This document shows positions 42,769 to 53,690 of a stretch of DNA of 64,000 bases, in pieces (position 1 is the stretch's first letter; each line of letters begins with the position of its first letter). Made by a program: the position numbers and the translations under genes. The notes beneath the pieces were generated by a model, which saw only the letters and a program-made list of their open reading frames with translations, was not told the origin of the DNA and searched no databases. Source of the stretch: Nelumbo lutea (lineage: Eukaryota; Streptophyta; Magnoliopsida; Proteales; Nelumbonaceae); NCBI GenBank assembly GCA_022828595.1, contig JAKGHH010000005.1, forward strand, positions 64,165,655-64,229,654. The letters are read 5' to 3'.

Positions 42769-44446
42769 TTCTGTGCACCGGTGGGTTTACTGGACGCGTG
42801 AACCCACCAATTAGAAACACCCACGTCGGCATGTTCAAAATTCACTAACTTAACGGTGCTTTACCCGTTAGTTGAAAGAGTTTGGTTGAACCGGATACAG
42901 AAAGACCAAAAAAAAAAAAACTTAAAACGCAACTTACATGTCATTTTCTATTTCTTTCAAATTTTCGGTTCTCCCTCCCATACTCTCCTCTACCAAACCT
43001 AGTCTAGAAGCATCCCTTGGCAATCGATGATCTCACTAAACTTGGAAGCCACCGGCGGCGGCACAAAATCAACTTAGTGCATTCTCTTCTTCTTCTGCTG
43101 CTGCTGCTGTTGTTCGTATCCTCATATTTTTGTTGTTCTAATCAATAGATCCTCATCTTTTTGTTGTTCTTATCAATAGATCCACACCATCATTGATCAA
43201 ATTGGACTTGGATACTTGTAATTTGCACGGGCTTTCTGTACCAGATTTTTTAAGGTCACATTGAGCCAGGAGTTGAAAAGTGAAAATTCCCTTGGGCCGA
43301 TCATTTGATCAATCAAGACTCTAGTGAAGCCCAATCTCATTAACTCGGGTCATGTAATTAATTTGCTCCAATTATAGAACTCAGCTAGAAAAGTCATACT
43401 TACTTCGAAGTGGGTGGTTGAAGGTTGAAGAGTCCATAGTCCATACTCTGTTAATTTCCATTATTGCTTAAATTCATTAAAACTTGAACTATAATCTACA
43501 AACTGCAAGTGAAAGTTCATTACAAAAAGCCCTTTTATTAAACATGTAGCACCAATAAGGCAATAAGTCAGTCTGGCAGGATCAACACACAAAAAACTAC
43601 CAAGGGGAATACACAAACTAGGGTCCCTGAGGATCTACTGCGCTCTTCCGCCTTGTTCCTCATCGGTGATAGATGACAGATATGTGCTAGTGGAGTTGCG
43701 AGCCAAACAATTGGCACAGGTCTCTCCTTGGATCCCTATCAACACACCCAGTTGACCCATTTTAAGCATGGCGTACACAAACTTCTTGAAGAATGGGGTC
43801 TGGTTTAGTGCAAAGATAGTAACACGATGGGTTGAGTCCTTGAGTCAGTCGACAAATCCTAGTCGGAGGTGAACAGCCCCTGCTGCTTCATGAGGTCCAC
43901 GTAGTACTTGTTGTCGAACACATTTGAAATTTGGATGCCCAAATCGGTCATGGTTGTGGGACAAGTGAACTTGAGTTGATTGGCGAAGAACTTGTCCATT
44001 GTGGAGTCTTGGCTGGGATACAAGCGATCGGTGAACGACGTGTAGTGGCCAATACCAATCGTGTGGCCGTCGCAGAGCGTGACAACATCGGTGGCCTTGA
44101 GGTTCTTGGTGGCCAATGAAGTTAGAGTGACGTTGGTATTGCTATAGGTAGCTAGAAGGTTAGCCACCGTTTCGTCCCTATAGCGAAGTTGAGTCCATTG
44201 CGCTTCTACTCTTTGATCCGTCGAGAAGAGGAGTACAAATAACATTAGAAGAAGGGGCTCGGAGTTCCCTTTGTTCAGGTGAAAATTGGGAGGGAGTTCG
44301 AAATGAGTATGAAAATCGGGATTTTTACCTTTTTGTGTTTGGTTGAACCGGATACCATCAATTGACAGCCAAAATAATGTTAACGTTACCATGGCAGATT
44401 CTGGTTGGTGGGTTCACACGTCTAGTAAACCTATGGGTGCATAGAA
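42769..44446. mobile_element. 1.7-kb inverted-repeat element carrying a peroxidase gene fragment
   Basis: Ends form a 42-bp TIR with 36 matches: left TTCTGTGCACCGGTGGG (from 42769), right in reverse complement TTCTATGCACCCATAGG (from 44446), both continuing to GTGAACCCACCAA. The tetramer CGCA flanks both ends outside (42765-42768 and 44447-44450). The 9-mer CATCGACGA also occurs just outside both ends (42750 and 44455). It splits the copia relic between integrase and linker. Inside lie a peroxidase pseudogene and a direct repeat GTTTGGTTGAACCGGATAC at 42880 and 44337. The structure is like a Pack-type transposon that captured a host gene; superfamily undetermined. Confidence 0.75.
43635..44260 (-). 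pseudogene. Class III peroxidase (PER12-like) pseudogene fragment
   Basis: Minus strand. Starts with a hydrophobic stretch LLLMLFVLLFST, reminiscent of a signal peptide, then jumps to the second half of a secreted plant peroxidase: NVTLTSLATKNLKATDVVTL, the proximal-heme block DGHTIGIGHYTSFTDRLYP with the heme-ligand-type His retained and the disulfide Cys changed to Tyr, then NVFDNKYYVDLMKQQGLFTSD. A TAG follows, and homology resumes to the C terminus: FALNQTPFFKKFVYAMLKMG, ETCANCLARN, stop at 43635-43637. The distal-His half is missing. A minus-strand AATAAA at 43534-43539 suggests that the original 3' UTR came along. Class III peroxidases act in the wall/apoplast; this copy cannot. Confidence 0.85.
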
Positions 44447-45298
44447 CGCAAACTCATCGACGAACACGGAGAGCGGATTTGTCAATTCGGAGATGATGGG
44501 TTGCGGTATAACAAAGGGAACCAAAGATGCGAAGGTGACCATAGGACGATTGTTTCCCAAAGAGGAGTTCGTGAGGAGAAAGGCTGAAGCAATGGGGTGG
44601 GTGTGCCATTGATGAGATAAGTGGTGGTGAGAATGCATTCAACACAAAATTTCAAAGGGAGATTGAATTGAAAGCGTAAGGCACGGGCTTTGTTGAGGAG
44701 ATGTCGATGTTTGCGTTCGATTACTCAGTTTTGTTGAATAGTGGCCACGCAATTTGGTGATGGATAACCCCATAAGAAGAAAGAAGATTGCATTGGTTGA
44801 GAGAAAAATTCATAACCATTGTCAGTGTGAATTTTCTTAATGCGAATATGAAATTTTGTTTAGGCATAAATGAAGAAGTTCTGAATTAATAATCAAGTCT
44901 CAGATTTGAAACACATGAGAAACACCCACGTGCATCCAGTGAAATCATCTACAAGAGTTAAAGAAAAAATGGGCACCCGAAGATGAGGGTATGGTGTAGG
45001 GCCCCATATGTGACAATGAATTAATTGGAAAGGTGAAGCATTAGAAATAGAAATAGTGGGAAATGGCAGTTGCGCGTGTCTGGTTGTTTAGTGAACATTT
45101 GTGACATTCTTCAGCCGTGGTGGCTGGTGCAAGTTGGGATGAGGTCTCGAAATTTGTTCATGGAGAATGTGTCGGGATGGCCTTTACTACTTCGACGGTG
45201 CAAGTTGGGATTGAATTGAAGTGTGGGCATGCCATTTTCATACCCTAGTATCAATATTTTCCTCATGGAATCCTAACCAGAAGCTTGGTATAATATAA

Positions 45299-45476
45299 GG
45301 GTCCGTTTGATTGGCAGTTGGAATGTCATTTCACCGGGAATGGCCATTTTTTTCATATAGGGGAATGTCATTCCACCAGGAATGAGAACGAGATTTCAAT
45401 TCTACCAAACCAAACAATTGAAATCAAAATAATCAATTCTAATTCCAATTTTAGACCCCTACAAACCAAACGGGGC
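45299..45476. mobile_element. About 180-bp MITE
   Basis: The left end GGGTCCGTTTGATTGG and the right end ACAAACCAAACGGGGC are imperfect inverted repeats of the GTTTG...CAAAC type common in hAT-like MITEs. The internal ATTCCACCAGGAATGAG and TCATTTCACCGGGAATG pieces are repeats of each other. No clear target duplication. Confidence 0.55.
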
Positions 45477-48293
45477 ATAAAGTTTTCCAAGTATATGAAG
45501 TAAGATAGGGAGAGATGCGAAAAACAAATAAACAAAAAACCTATCTGATTAAAGTTTTGCAACCTCAGCAGTCTGAAGTGTGGAGCTTAATTAATTATTA
45601 TGGGGACGCGGCTTATCCACCTCATAGTGAGATGAAAATATGAAAGGCAAAGGAAGATTGGAGATGGTACGGTGAATCCTGACCAGACCACATCTCGATA
45701 TTTACATCTCGTTTGTTCAATCGTCAATCTTCAGTGTCCTGGCCGGTTGATTAGTAATGGAGCGGGAGGAGGTAGGGGGACCTTGGAGTCGGAGGGAGTG
45801 AGGGACCAGCCAGCCAAGCACCAACCCTTTTTCCATTGATTTCTATTCAGAAAGACAGAAATTATCATGTGATCGAGGAGCTAGACATACGCTGCCCTGT
45901 CAAGTGTCAACCCCAAACAGCTGCAACAGCTCACCAGTAACAATAAAAGTAACGCGGTTTTTAAGACCCACTGCTGCTTTCCAATTCTGACTACGTGGTT
46001 GGATACGGCCACTCCAATAATATTATGTACAATCATCATGCATTTTATACCCGTTCATCATACAAATTAGTTTTTTTTTTTTTTCCTTAGAGAAGGAAAT
46101 ATGAAATTAGGAATTGAAGGAGAGTCAAGTGAGAAATCATTAAGGGGCACTAAGCATGCTTATGCAATTAGGTAGTAATGATGAAATAATAGTTACTCTA
46201 ATATTTTGGGCTAATGATGTTTACTTGTTGCAGCAGATGAAGTTACATTTACATTCCATGAGTAGAAATAAATGATTGGATATTGTTGTTGTATCCACTC
46301 AAACTTGTTATTTTGTTTAGACTTTAGATGATAAAATAAACTCTGTAAAGATCCTCAGTGATCATGTATTCATGTGTTGTGTTTTATTGGGGTTTTCCTT
46401 TCTTCTTCTCTCTCCTGTTTTTCTAACAAATAGTCCCTTGTATCATTGCCTTTCATTTCAATTCATTAGATGTATGATGTATGCAATGATGGTCAACATG
46501 TGTTGACCGTCTCTTAATCTGGGGTCGTGGGCAGGAAAATTGAATAAGTTAATAATTTCCCAGCTACTGTGTGCAATGTGCATAACGGAAACGGACCCCT
46601 ATCTCTATGTTACGGTTTTTCTGCTTCTTGGGCTGTTTATTGTTATTATTGTTCCTACTACCATCATTAGTTGGAAATTAATAGAGAGAGAGAGAGAGAG
46701 TTGGAACTTGGAAGCAGCATCGTATCATGATTAGCGTGGAAATGGAGCATGTTTTATCGTGCAATTTGTCTTGTCTTATTATTAATTAAGAGTAGCTTAT
46801 TATCATTATTCAGAACACATGACCCGCCAGTCGTCTTAATCGGCTCTGAATTACTCTCCTCTCCACTTGAATGATTTTCCCCATTTTATTTCAAATCTCA
46901 GAAATGAAAATCATCCTCCCTTAAATTCACAGCAAGTGGGTTTGTTTGATTACTGCCCTTGTCTAACATCATGACTGACATCCCCCCTGTCCCTTCACAA
47001 AAATAAAGACTCTTCCTCAGCCCAACTAATCTCTCTCTCTCTCTAATAAATAAATAAAGTCATACACAGAGCATTGGCTTATCTGATTGTCACCCGTTTG
47101 TCGTGAACTTATATTTTTTATTTATCTCGTTTCTGGGGGATTCAGCAGCTCACTAATAGTGATGCTTCGCATGCGATGAAAATTGAAAATTGAAAGGAGG
47201 AGGCCGTCCCTTCAAATCAATATGAGTTTGGGCTATTTTTATTTAATTAATCTTGTGGTGTCACCAAATCCAAATGGCCCCATAAATTGAGCAGTTCTGC
47301 TATTTTTATTCGTCACAATAAGCTCTCGTTCTAAACCTAAAAGCAAAGTCCGGACTTCAGTCTTCTGATTACCGACTATAATGAAAGGAGTCATGGATGG
47401 AACAGGGGAATGGTCAGGCTTTAAAATAGTGAAATCTACTGTAAGCTCGTCGTTACCTTTTTGATTTTTGAGCTCCTGTTTTTTGAGTTCTTGAATCACG
47501 GAACCCGATTTTTAAACTTTCTCTTTATCTTATCATGCCTTTTTCTTTAATAAAAAAACATTGAAGCGATTCATATTCTTTACATATAGTCCTATTATTT
47601 GGCATTTGGCAAGCTGTGCAGAGAGGGGTTGAAATTCTGTTAAACGACATCCCTTCTCTGTTCCTCTCTCTCTCTCTTCTTTGACGACTTTGATCTTTTT
47701 CTTTTCCGTGGGAGTGTGGAGACTGGAGACTGGAGACTGGAGATCTCTCCTTTTCGTTCAAACTCTGCTTGTCCCACCTACTCCAATTAGGCCTCTAAGT
47801 CCTAGCTTCTCCCTCCCCCACTCCGACGTCCGACCCCTGCATTATTTTTCCTTTCTTTTTATGTTTCTTACTGCTCTCTCTCACAGCAAAAGCCTCCAAA
47901 CATTTCTTCCCTCCTTTCGTTTTTTTTTTCTCTGTTTAAAAGAAAAGGATGATTCAGTAAAAGTCGATTTCGGTTGTTTCTTTCTTCAATATATTTTCAG
48001 ATCACAGGGATCTTGCAGACTCCTAGAAAATTTTAGCTTTCTGTTCATCTAAAGAGCTGCATTTCTTACTTCACTTATCCGGGTGACTGATTTCACTAGT
48101 CAATAGATATTCCGGCTTCTCGCAGAAACCTCCAATGCGGTTCTCGCGGGTTTAACTGCTTCCAACATTCTTGTATTATTTTTGTAGGGAATAGGGATAT
48201 TTTCCGAAAGATGCATCTTTCTTGTTTAAGTTCCGGAATCTAAAGGAGCCTTTAGAAAGTTTGGATCTTTTACCTTCTTCCTTTTCCAAGAAC
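45477..48293. other. Region upstream of the NPH3-like gene
   Basis: About 2.8 kb without a recognised gene. (GA)n lies at about 46683-46699 and (CT)n at about 47032-47043. From about 47650 the plus strand is CT-rich, as in plant 5' leaders, and probably holds the promoter and 5' UTR of the NPH3-like gene. An 86-codon minus-strand open frame at 47239-47499 has ordinary composition (KPDHSPVPSMTPFIIVGNQ) but no family I recognise; it may be a gene scrap. Confidence 0.45.
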
Positions 48294-51127
48294 ATGGCGG
48301 CCGAGATTGAAAAGCCGGGCTCCAAAGGCCAGGCATGGTGAGTTTACGCGAATTCTGTTCTACTCTCTTTCTCATCTACTCTTCTCTGTAATCTGAGAAT
48401 AATTGGTTTTCTCATTTTTCAGGTTCTGTACCACGGGATTACCTAGCGATATTGTCATCGAAGTCGACGATATGACTTTCCACCTCCATAAGGTTCGCTG
48501 GTGCTCTCTTCAACTCTTCGTATTTTTTCTTTCATCCATTTTTTTTTTTTCTGTGGATTAGTTTGTTCCTTTTGATCTCTTTTTCTATTTATGTTAATTA
48601 ATGTATTCGCTCAGTTCCCTCTGATGGCGAAAAGCAGAAAGCTTCATCTGATGATAACCGAACAAGAAGCGAACCTTGCTAGAAGACGAGATGAACTCGA
48701 ACAAGAAGCAGACGAAGATGATGACGAAGGCGATATTGAGATTGAAGAAGAACCGTGCTACATATCTCTCCCGGATTTTCCGGGCGGTTCTGAGACTTTC
48801 GAGACCGCCGCTAAGTTCTGTTACGGCATCAAGATCGACCTCACAGCTTGGAACGTGGCTCCTCTTCGCTGCGCCGGAGACCATCTCGAGATGACCGAGG
48901 ACTTCTCAGAGCATAACCTTATCTCCAAGACCGAAAGGTTCCTCACTCACTCGGTTCTGAGGAACATAAAAGAATCACTGAAAACCTTAAAATCCTGTGA
49001 AGCCTTGATACCTCTGGCGGAGGAGCTGAGCATCCCCCAGAGATGCATCGATTCAATCGCAGCGAGGGCTTCTTCAACCGATCCATCGCTCTTCGGATGG
49101 CCGGTAAACGAGGGAGCCGGCACAGGCTCAGCTAGGTCTCAGATTTTATGGAACGGAATCGAGACGGGAACACGCAGAAGGAATGGAAGCAAGAGCACCA
49201 CAGCCAGCAATGCCGAATCCTTGTTCGAGGATCTAGGCATTTTGAGCTTGCCGGTATTCAAGCAACTGGTTTCCACAATGAAATCGAGAGACCTAAGCTC
49301 GGATATCATGGAAAGCTGTCTGCTATCGTATGCTAAGAGATCAATTCCAGGTCTATCGCGTTCCAACAGGAAGCCACCCTCGGCAACCATAACTTCGGAT
49401 GCGGAGCAGAGAGAGCTGTTGGAGACCGTAATTACGAATCTGCCCCAAGGGAGGAGCTGGAAGTCGCGGTCGGGATCATCTACAATGACGCGGTTGCTAT
49501 TTGGATTGTTAAGGACGGCAAACATATTGAACGCTTCGGAAGCTTGTCGAGGAGCGTTGGAAAGGAAGATCGCGTCGCAGCTGGAACAGGCCACGTTGGA
49601 TGATCTGTTGATCCCGAGCTACTCATATCTGATAGAGACGCTATACGACGTAGATTGTGTGGAGAGAATATTGGGGTATTTCTTGGAGGGTTTGGAAGAG
49701 GGGTTGGAGACTGGAATGGACGATGACGATGAAGTGGAGGGAGGGAAAACACCGGGAGTAAATCCGGTGATGTTGGTAGGGAAATTGATCGATGGGTACT
49801 TGTCGGAGATCGCATCCGACGCCAACCTGAAGCCGGAAAAGTTTTGGGAACTGGCTGTCGCACTTCCCGACCAAGCCAGGCTCTATGATGACGGCCTCTA
49901 CAGAGCCATTGATGTTTATCTCAAGGTATTACTAACTATCCGGTGATCCATTCTCGATTTTATGGTGTTTTTACTATTTTTATTTAATTATGCCTTGCCT
50001 TTTGTTTAAACTGAAAATGCGCTAAAGCATTTTTAATTTTTTAGTCAAAAAAACAAGGGATAATGGGGAGGAGGAGGGTTCACGTGAAAATATATTTTGT
50101 TTTGGGTAAAAAGCTTCTTTAAAATGACTATGAGAATCTCCACGTCAAAGTATTCAAAATAGCTACTACGTGGAGGACAAAATGTCTTCGTCCCATACTC
50201 CCATTATAATTCCAAAATGTCTTCTAGTTTGTCAAGCACAAAGATTGCGTGCGTTTTCTTTTGTTTGGTGCTCTATCCATATTCGAATCCGGTTTTTCTT
50301 TTCCTTTTTCTTTTTTTTATAAAAAAAAAAAATCTGATTTTTATTTTATTATAATTTCAGTAGTGTTGGTTGGGTTTAAAATTTTAATTTAGTTGCATGA
50401 ATTTAAGAGGATGATATGAACGTGTAACCTCCATGGATAATGGATTGGGCATGGCCATGCCTACTTGCCTAGTAATTAATAATCATGAAATTGATGGTAG
50501 GCGCATCCATGGATAACGGAGGAAGAGCGAGAAAAGATATGTGGAGTGATGGATTGCCAGAAGTTGACGTTAGAGGCGTGCACCCACGCAGCACAGAACG
50601 AGCGCCTCCCCTTAAGGGCAGTGGTTCAGGTTCTGTTTTTCGAGCAGCTTCAGCTCCGCCATGCCATCACCGGCTCTCTCTTCACTGCTGACATTGTCCA
50701 GCCAGATTCCGCCCGACCATCTTTCTTACTGCAGCAGCAGAGACAACACGAAACAGGAGAGGAAGAAGGAGAAGGAGAAGGAGGACAGCAGCTACAACAT
50801 TATGAAGAACGGCAACTGGCGTTGGTGCCATCGGGGGGGCAAGAGAGCGGTAGCAGCAGGACGTGGAGGGCAGCGGTTCGAGAGAACCAGGTGTTGAGGC
50901 TGGACATGGACAGCATGAGATCCCGGGTACATGAGCTGGAGAGGGAATGCTCCACCATGAAGAAGGCAATCGCGAGGATGGATAAGCTAGGGGGTTGGAG
51001 GAACTCGCTAACCAAGAAGTTAGGATGCAAGTTCAAGACGCAGGTGTGTGATTCGCATGAACGTACAGTGGTGGAAGCCAGGAAGCAGGGAAGACATCAT
51101 CATCATCAACCAACAAGCTTCTTGTAG
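48294..51127 (+). CDS. NPH3/RPT2-like (NRL) BTB-NPH3 family protein, four exons
   Basis: Exons 48294-48337, 48423-48492, 48615-49925 and 50501-51127 join in frame to 683 residues; all three introns (85, 122 and 575 bp) are GT...AG. The start [20 protein letters not shown] and exon pattern match NRL genes closest, from memory, to Arabidopsis At5g66560. Residues 16-130 form the BTB fold ([20 protein letters not shown]) with an acidic insert (about 70-90). The NPH3 domain spans about 200-530, with the signature [14 protein letters not shown] (462-475) split from AHPW by intron 3, then [19 protein letters not shown] low-complexity Gln/Glu/Gly stretch precedes a coiled coil (about 602-640) and the conserved tail [13 protein letters not shown], ending in a His run. 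NRL proteins are plasma-membrane-associated partners of phototropin/auxin signalling and putative CUL3 substrate adaptors. No defect seen; full length for the family. Confidence 0.95.
49926..50500 (+). other. Intron 3 of the NPH3-like gene
   Basis: 575 bp, starting GTATTACTAAC and ending TTGATGGTAG. Splicing here joins ...DVYLK to [16 protein letters not shown], restoring the invariant family wording. It sits at the position shared by many NRL genes. Reading through it would stop the protein seven codons after DVYLK. Confidence 0.9.
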
Positions 51128-51764
51128 TCTGTCTTATTATTATTATTCTGTAATCTCTGTACCACTACACTGTATTTATTTATTATCCCTATTCGTTATC
51201 AATGAATTCAATTATATTTTTGGCTCTTTTATTTCAGTGGAGTGGTGATGTATTTAAATTTACTCGGAGATTCATGCAAATCTTTTTCAACTTGTATATA
51301 CCATATTTTACGCGGCTCGTCTGTGATTGTCGTTTGTGTATTCGACGCATGACGGGTGTGGATAGAGTGATGGGCATGTGGGATGTAGGTCCAATTCCCA
51401 ATGCATTGCGACTTTTGCCAGGAGTTCATCATCTCAACGTGCATTCAGAATTTACACGAGGGACGTTTTGGGGACGCACTCTATGAAGTTAGATTTAATT
51501 TAAACTCCTTTCCTAGAGGATCGGGACTCGGGACTCGGGAGTGCCTTCCAATTTCTATTAACTTTTCATTATTGAATTGGCGGGAATTCAGGTCAGATTT
51601 TGAACGATGATAATGCGGGAACGCTCACGCTGGCAAAACCGTGTGAGCCCACGCTGTGATTTGTGACTTGTGAGTATATACTAATAACTCTCTTCCGTTT
51701 TTGCGCATGGATCCAAACTGCTTATTTGCTGGCGTCCGGCGGTACTAATATTTTATTCATATTT
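51128..51764. other. 3' flank of the NPH3-like gene
   Basis: The start is a T/A-rich 3' UTR-like stretch (TCTGTAATCTCTGTACC near 51150). No further gene. Short plus-strand frames at 51200-51610 have no recognisable content. Confidence 0.5.
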
Positions 51765-51772
51765 GGATCAAC

Positions 51773-52590
51773 TAGTGCTATTCATAAGAAGACTTAAATC
51801 GATCAAGCCGATCAAGTCAGAACCCAATTTGAATCGGTCGGGTTTTTTTTCAGCATCGGTCGATTTCGGGTTATAAAAAAAAAATCTTAAACTGATGATT
51901 TGGGTTGGTTTCAGTTTTCATATGTGAAAATCAAAATCAATCCGAACCAAACCGACTTAGTAGTTAGTAGTTAGTTCATAGTTAGTATTTACAATCTACT
52001 TAGTTCCTACTTAACTAAGTTGTCTATATCCTAGTTAACTTAACTTAATTTCTAATCTTCTAATTATGAATGATATTAATGTCAAGTATTGTAAGACAAC
52101 TAGACAATGAATTTTTTTTGGAAAAGTTAAAAAAAAAAGAATAAAATGACCCTAGTTTTTATGATCTTTTACACCAAATAGGTGTCTTTTTTTACTTAGA
52201 TTAGAAGGTTTCTTGAAATATACAAATTTCAGTTTTCTTTCTCTAATATAATTTGACTTTCTATTTTCTTGATAACTTCTATTCTAACTTGGTCCACCCC
52301 CTACCAATTTCAGTCTTCTTTCTCTAATAGAACTTTAGTCGGTTTTGCATCAATTTCCAGTCTTCTATTTTAACTTAGATTATAATTAGTGTCATTTTTT
52401 ACATCAAATTTTAGTCTTCTTTCTCCAATCTACCAATTTATTACCATGGTTGAACTTAGAGACGAAACCGACCCAACCCGACTCAAATCAACTAGGTCGG
52501 TTTCGGTTTCAATTTCAGGTAACCTGACCAGATCGAGTCAATTGCAAAAATCTCAGTAAATTGACTCAACCCGAACTGTGAACAGCCCTA
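51773..52590. mobile_element. hAT-like non-autonomous element, intact copy
   Basis: 818 bp. Ends TAGTGCTATTCATAAG (51773) and, in reverse complement, TAGGGCTGTTCACAG (from 52590). Flanked by a perfect 8-bp direct repeat GGATCAAC at 51765-51772 and 52591-52598. Same family as the element split at 24620/39704, in opposite orientation: its left end continues like the right end of that copy. Contains two GTCGGTTTCGGTTT-like blocks and no coding sequence. Confidence 0.92.
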
Positions 52591-52660
52591 GGATCAACTG
52601 CTTTACAGATCAAGTCGGGTTATGGCCTTTATTAACCCCATTTCTATCCGATTGCACAGT

Positions 52661-53335
52661 TAGGGGTGAGCAAATGGGTAGGTTCTACTCAAAATCGAAT
52701 GTAATCAATTTTGAATCGACTTTAAATTGACCCCACCCAATCTGTTATAGGATAAGGTTTGGTTTCAAATTCTTGGAACTGATCCTCACCCAGGCAAGTT
52801 TTAGGGTCTAGGGGTTTACCCTACCCAAACCAACTTGATGAATTGGCCTTGTTTGGCCTCGGTGGAACCGATAATATTTTTAGAGATGTGAAAATTTGAA
52901 TCCAAGCATTATATTCATGGTTACAAAGGCCATGGTCTCACTTGACCATTGGATTACTTAAGTGATTTGATCATTTGTTTTCATTTTAATATTTGAATAT
53001 CTACAATAAATAGTGTAAAAGGTGATATTTATAAAATTTAAATTTAATTAATAAGTTTTTAACCATTTAATAATAGTTTATATATTAAGTTATCCAATTT
53101 AATCAATAAAGATAATATAAGTTTTAAACTACATATTACATTTATTAATAGTGCAAGTTCCACGGGTAGAACCTGGAACTAACCCCAAAACCACCAAGGC
53201 CAAAACTAACCCTAGAACCAACCTTCACAAGATAGGTTCGAGTTCCAAAAACCTGGAAATCTGGAACTAACCCCTATAGGATAGGTTCTAGGTTTAGCTT
53301 TAGAACCAAACCAAACCAGCCTATGCTCACCCCTA
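52661..53335. mobile_element. 675-bp MITE with TAGGGGTGAGCA ends
   Basis: The left end TAGGGGTGAGCAAATGGG and the right end TATGCTCACCCCTA are inverted. The interior is non-coding, with repeated GGTTCTAGG/CCTAGAACC-like text. Flanks TGCACAGT and GATTCAGG do not give a clear target duplication. It lies 70 bp from the preceding hAT-like element. Confidence 0.75.
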
Positions 53336-53439
53336 GATTCAGGTGTTACAGATTTGATACTTGATTACTCGTTTTTGTAACAAATTTCAGCACTTGTGTG
53401 AATTATGTCAATTTTATATTAATCATATGTATTTGTGGA

Positions 53440-53690
53440 TGATGCGGTTCGAGTTAGACGTGGACGAATAGTAGATGAAAATCCTATTGCGATTCAACAA
53501 CTTACAATGTGTTAGAGGCCCCGAGGTGATTTCTCGGAGAGGAATATTTGACACTCAAATCAATAAACAAACGAGGTGATGGGTTAGGCTGAACAAGTGA
53601 GAACAAGGTGGTCGTAGCTGAGAAGTAGAGTTCGATAAGTACGTGGATTAGAGAGTAAGAGTATGCTTTTCAAATCATTATTGATCCAGA
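53440..53690 (-). mobile_element. Truncated Tat-type LTR
   Basis: Starts TGATGCGGTTCGAG, like the gypsy LTR start TGATGCGGCACGATCC at 28958, and continues with comparable wording (GATTTCTCGGAGAGGAAT, GTACGTGGATTAGAGAG) before losing similarity. No partner LTR, no CATCA end and no target duplication found. Confidence 0.45.

Larger units (their letters stand above)
40739..45200 (-). pseudogene. copia pol remnants: RNase H, RT, linker, integrase
   Basis: Minus strand. RNase H at 40750-41190: LATLYCDNQSFL-like, HIKIDCHLIRDKI, ADVFTKPLG, with stops. RT C-terminal part at 41363-41599: DLGHREYFLGIEVSG, SQRKYALDIL. RT core at 41626-42018: [30 protein letters not shown] and YVNDIVITG, where the first catalytic Asp of YVDD has become Asn. 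Linker at 42100-42768: LDNTTFFMSWDVTFHET near 42680. Beyond the insertion, integrase C-terminal part at 44455-44645 (HELLFGKQ, LRIFGSLCY) and core up to about 45160 (LTLVDDFTGCTWVF, IHTDNGYEFF). Many stops; not functional. Confidence 0.85.
40459..45250 (-). mobile_element. Second Ty1/copia relic (Ale/Retrofit-like), 5' truncated and interrupted
   Basis: Minus-strand RNase H, RT, linker and integrase remnants with the 3' LTR at the low-coordinate side. Gag, protease and a matching 5' LTR are missing. The integrase/linker junction is split by an inverted-repeat element (42769-44446) that brought in a peroxidase gene fragment. The polypurine tract on the minus strand is CCCAGGGGGTG before the LTR. 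The right boundary is approximate. Confidence 0.8.

Noticed and set aside
46540..46734. 64-codon frame with a hydrophobic middle
   Set aside because: Contains a (GA)n-encoded Arg-Glu run, has no family similarity I recognise and no supporting context.
49139..49863. 127-151-codon minus-strand frames under the NPH3-like gene
   Set aside because: Shadows of exon 3, whose plus-strand reading is a conserved NPH3 domain.
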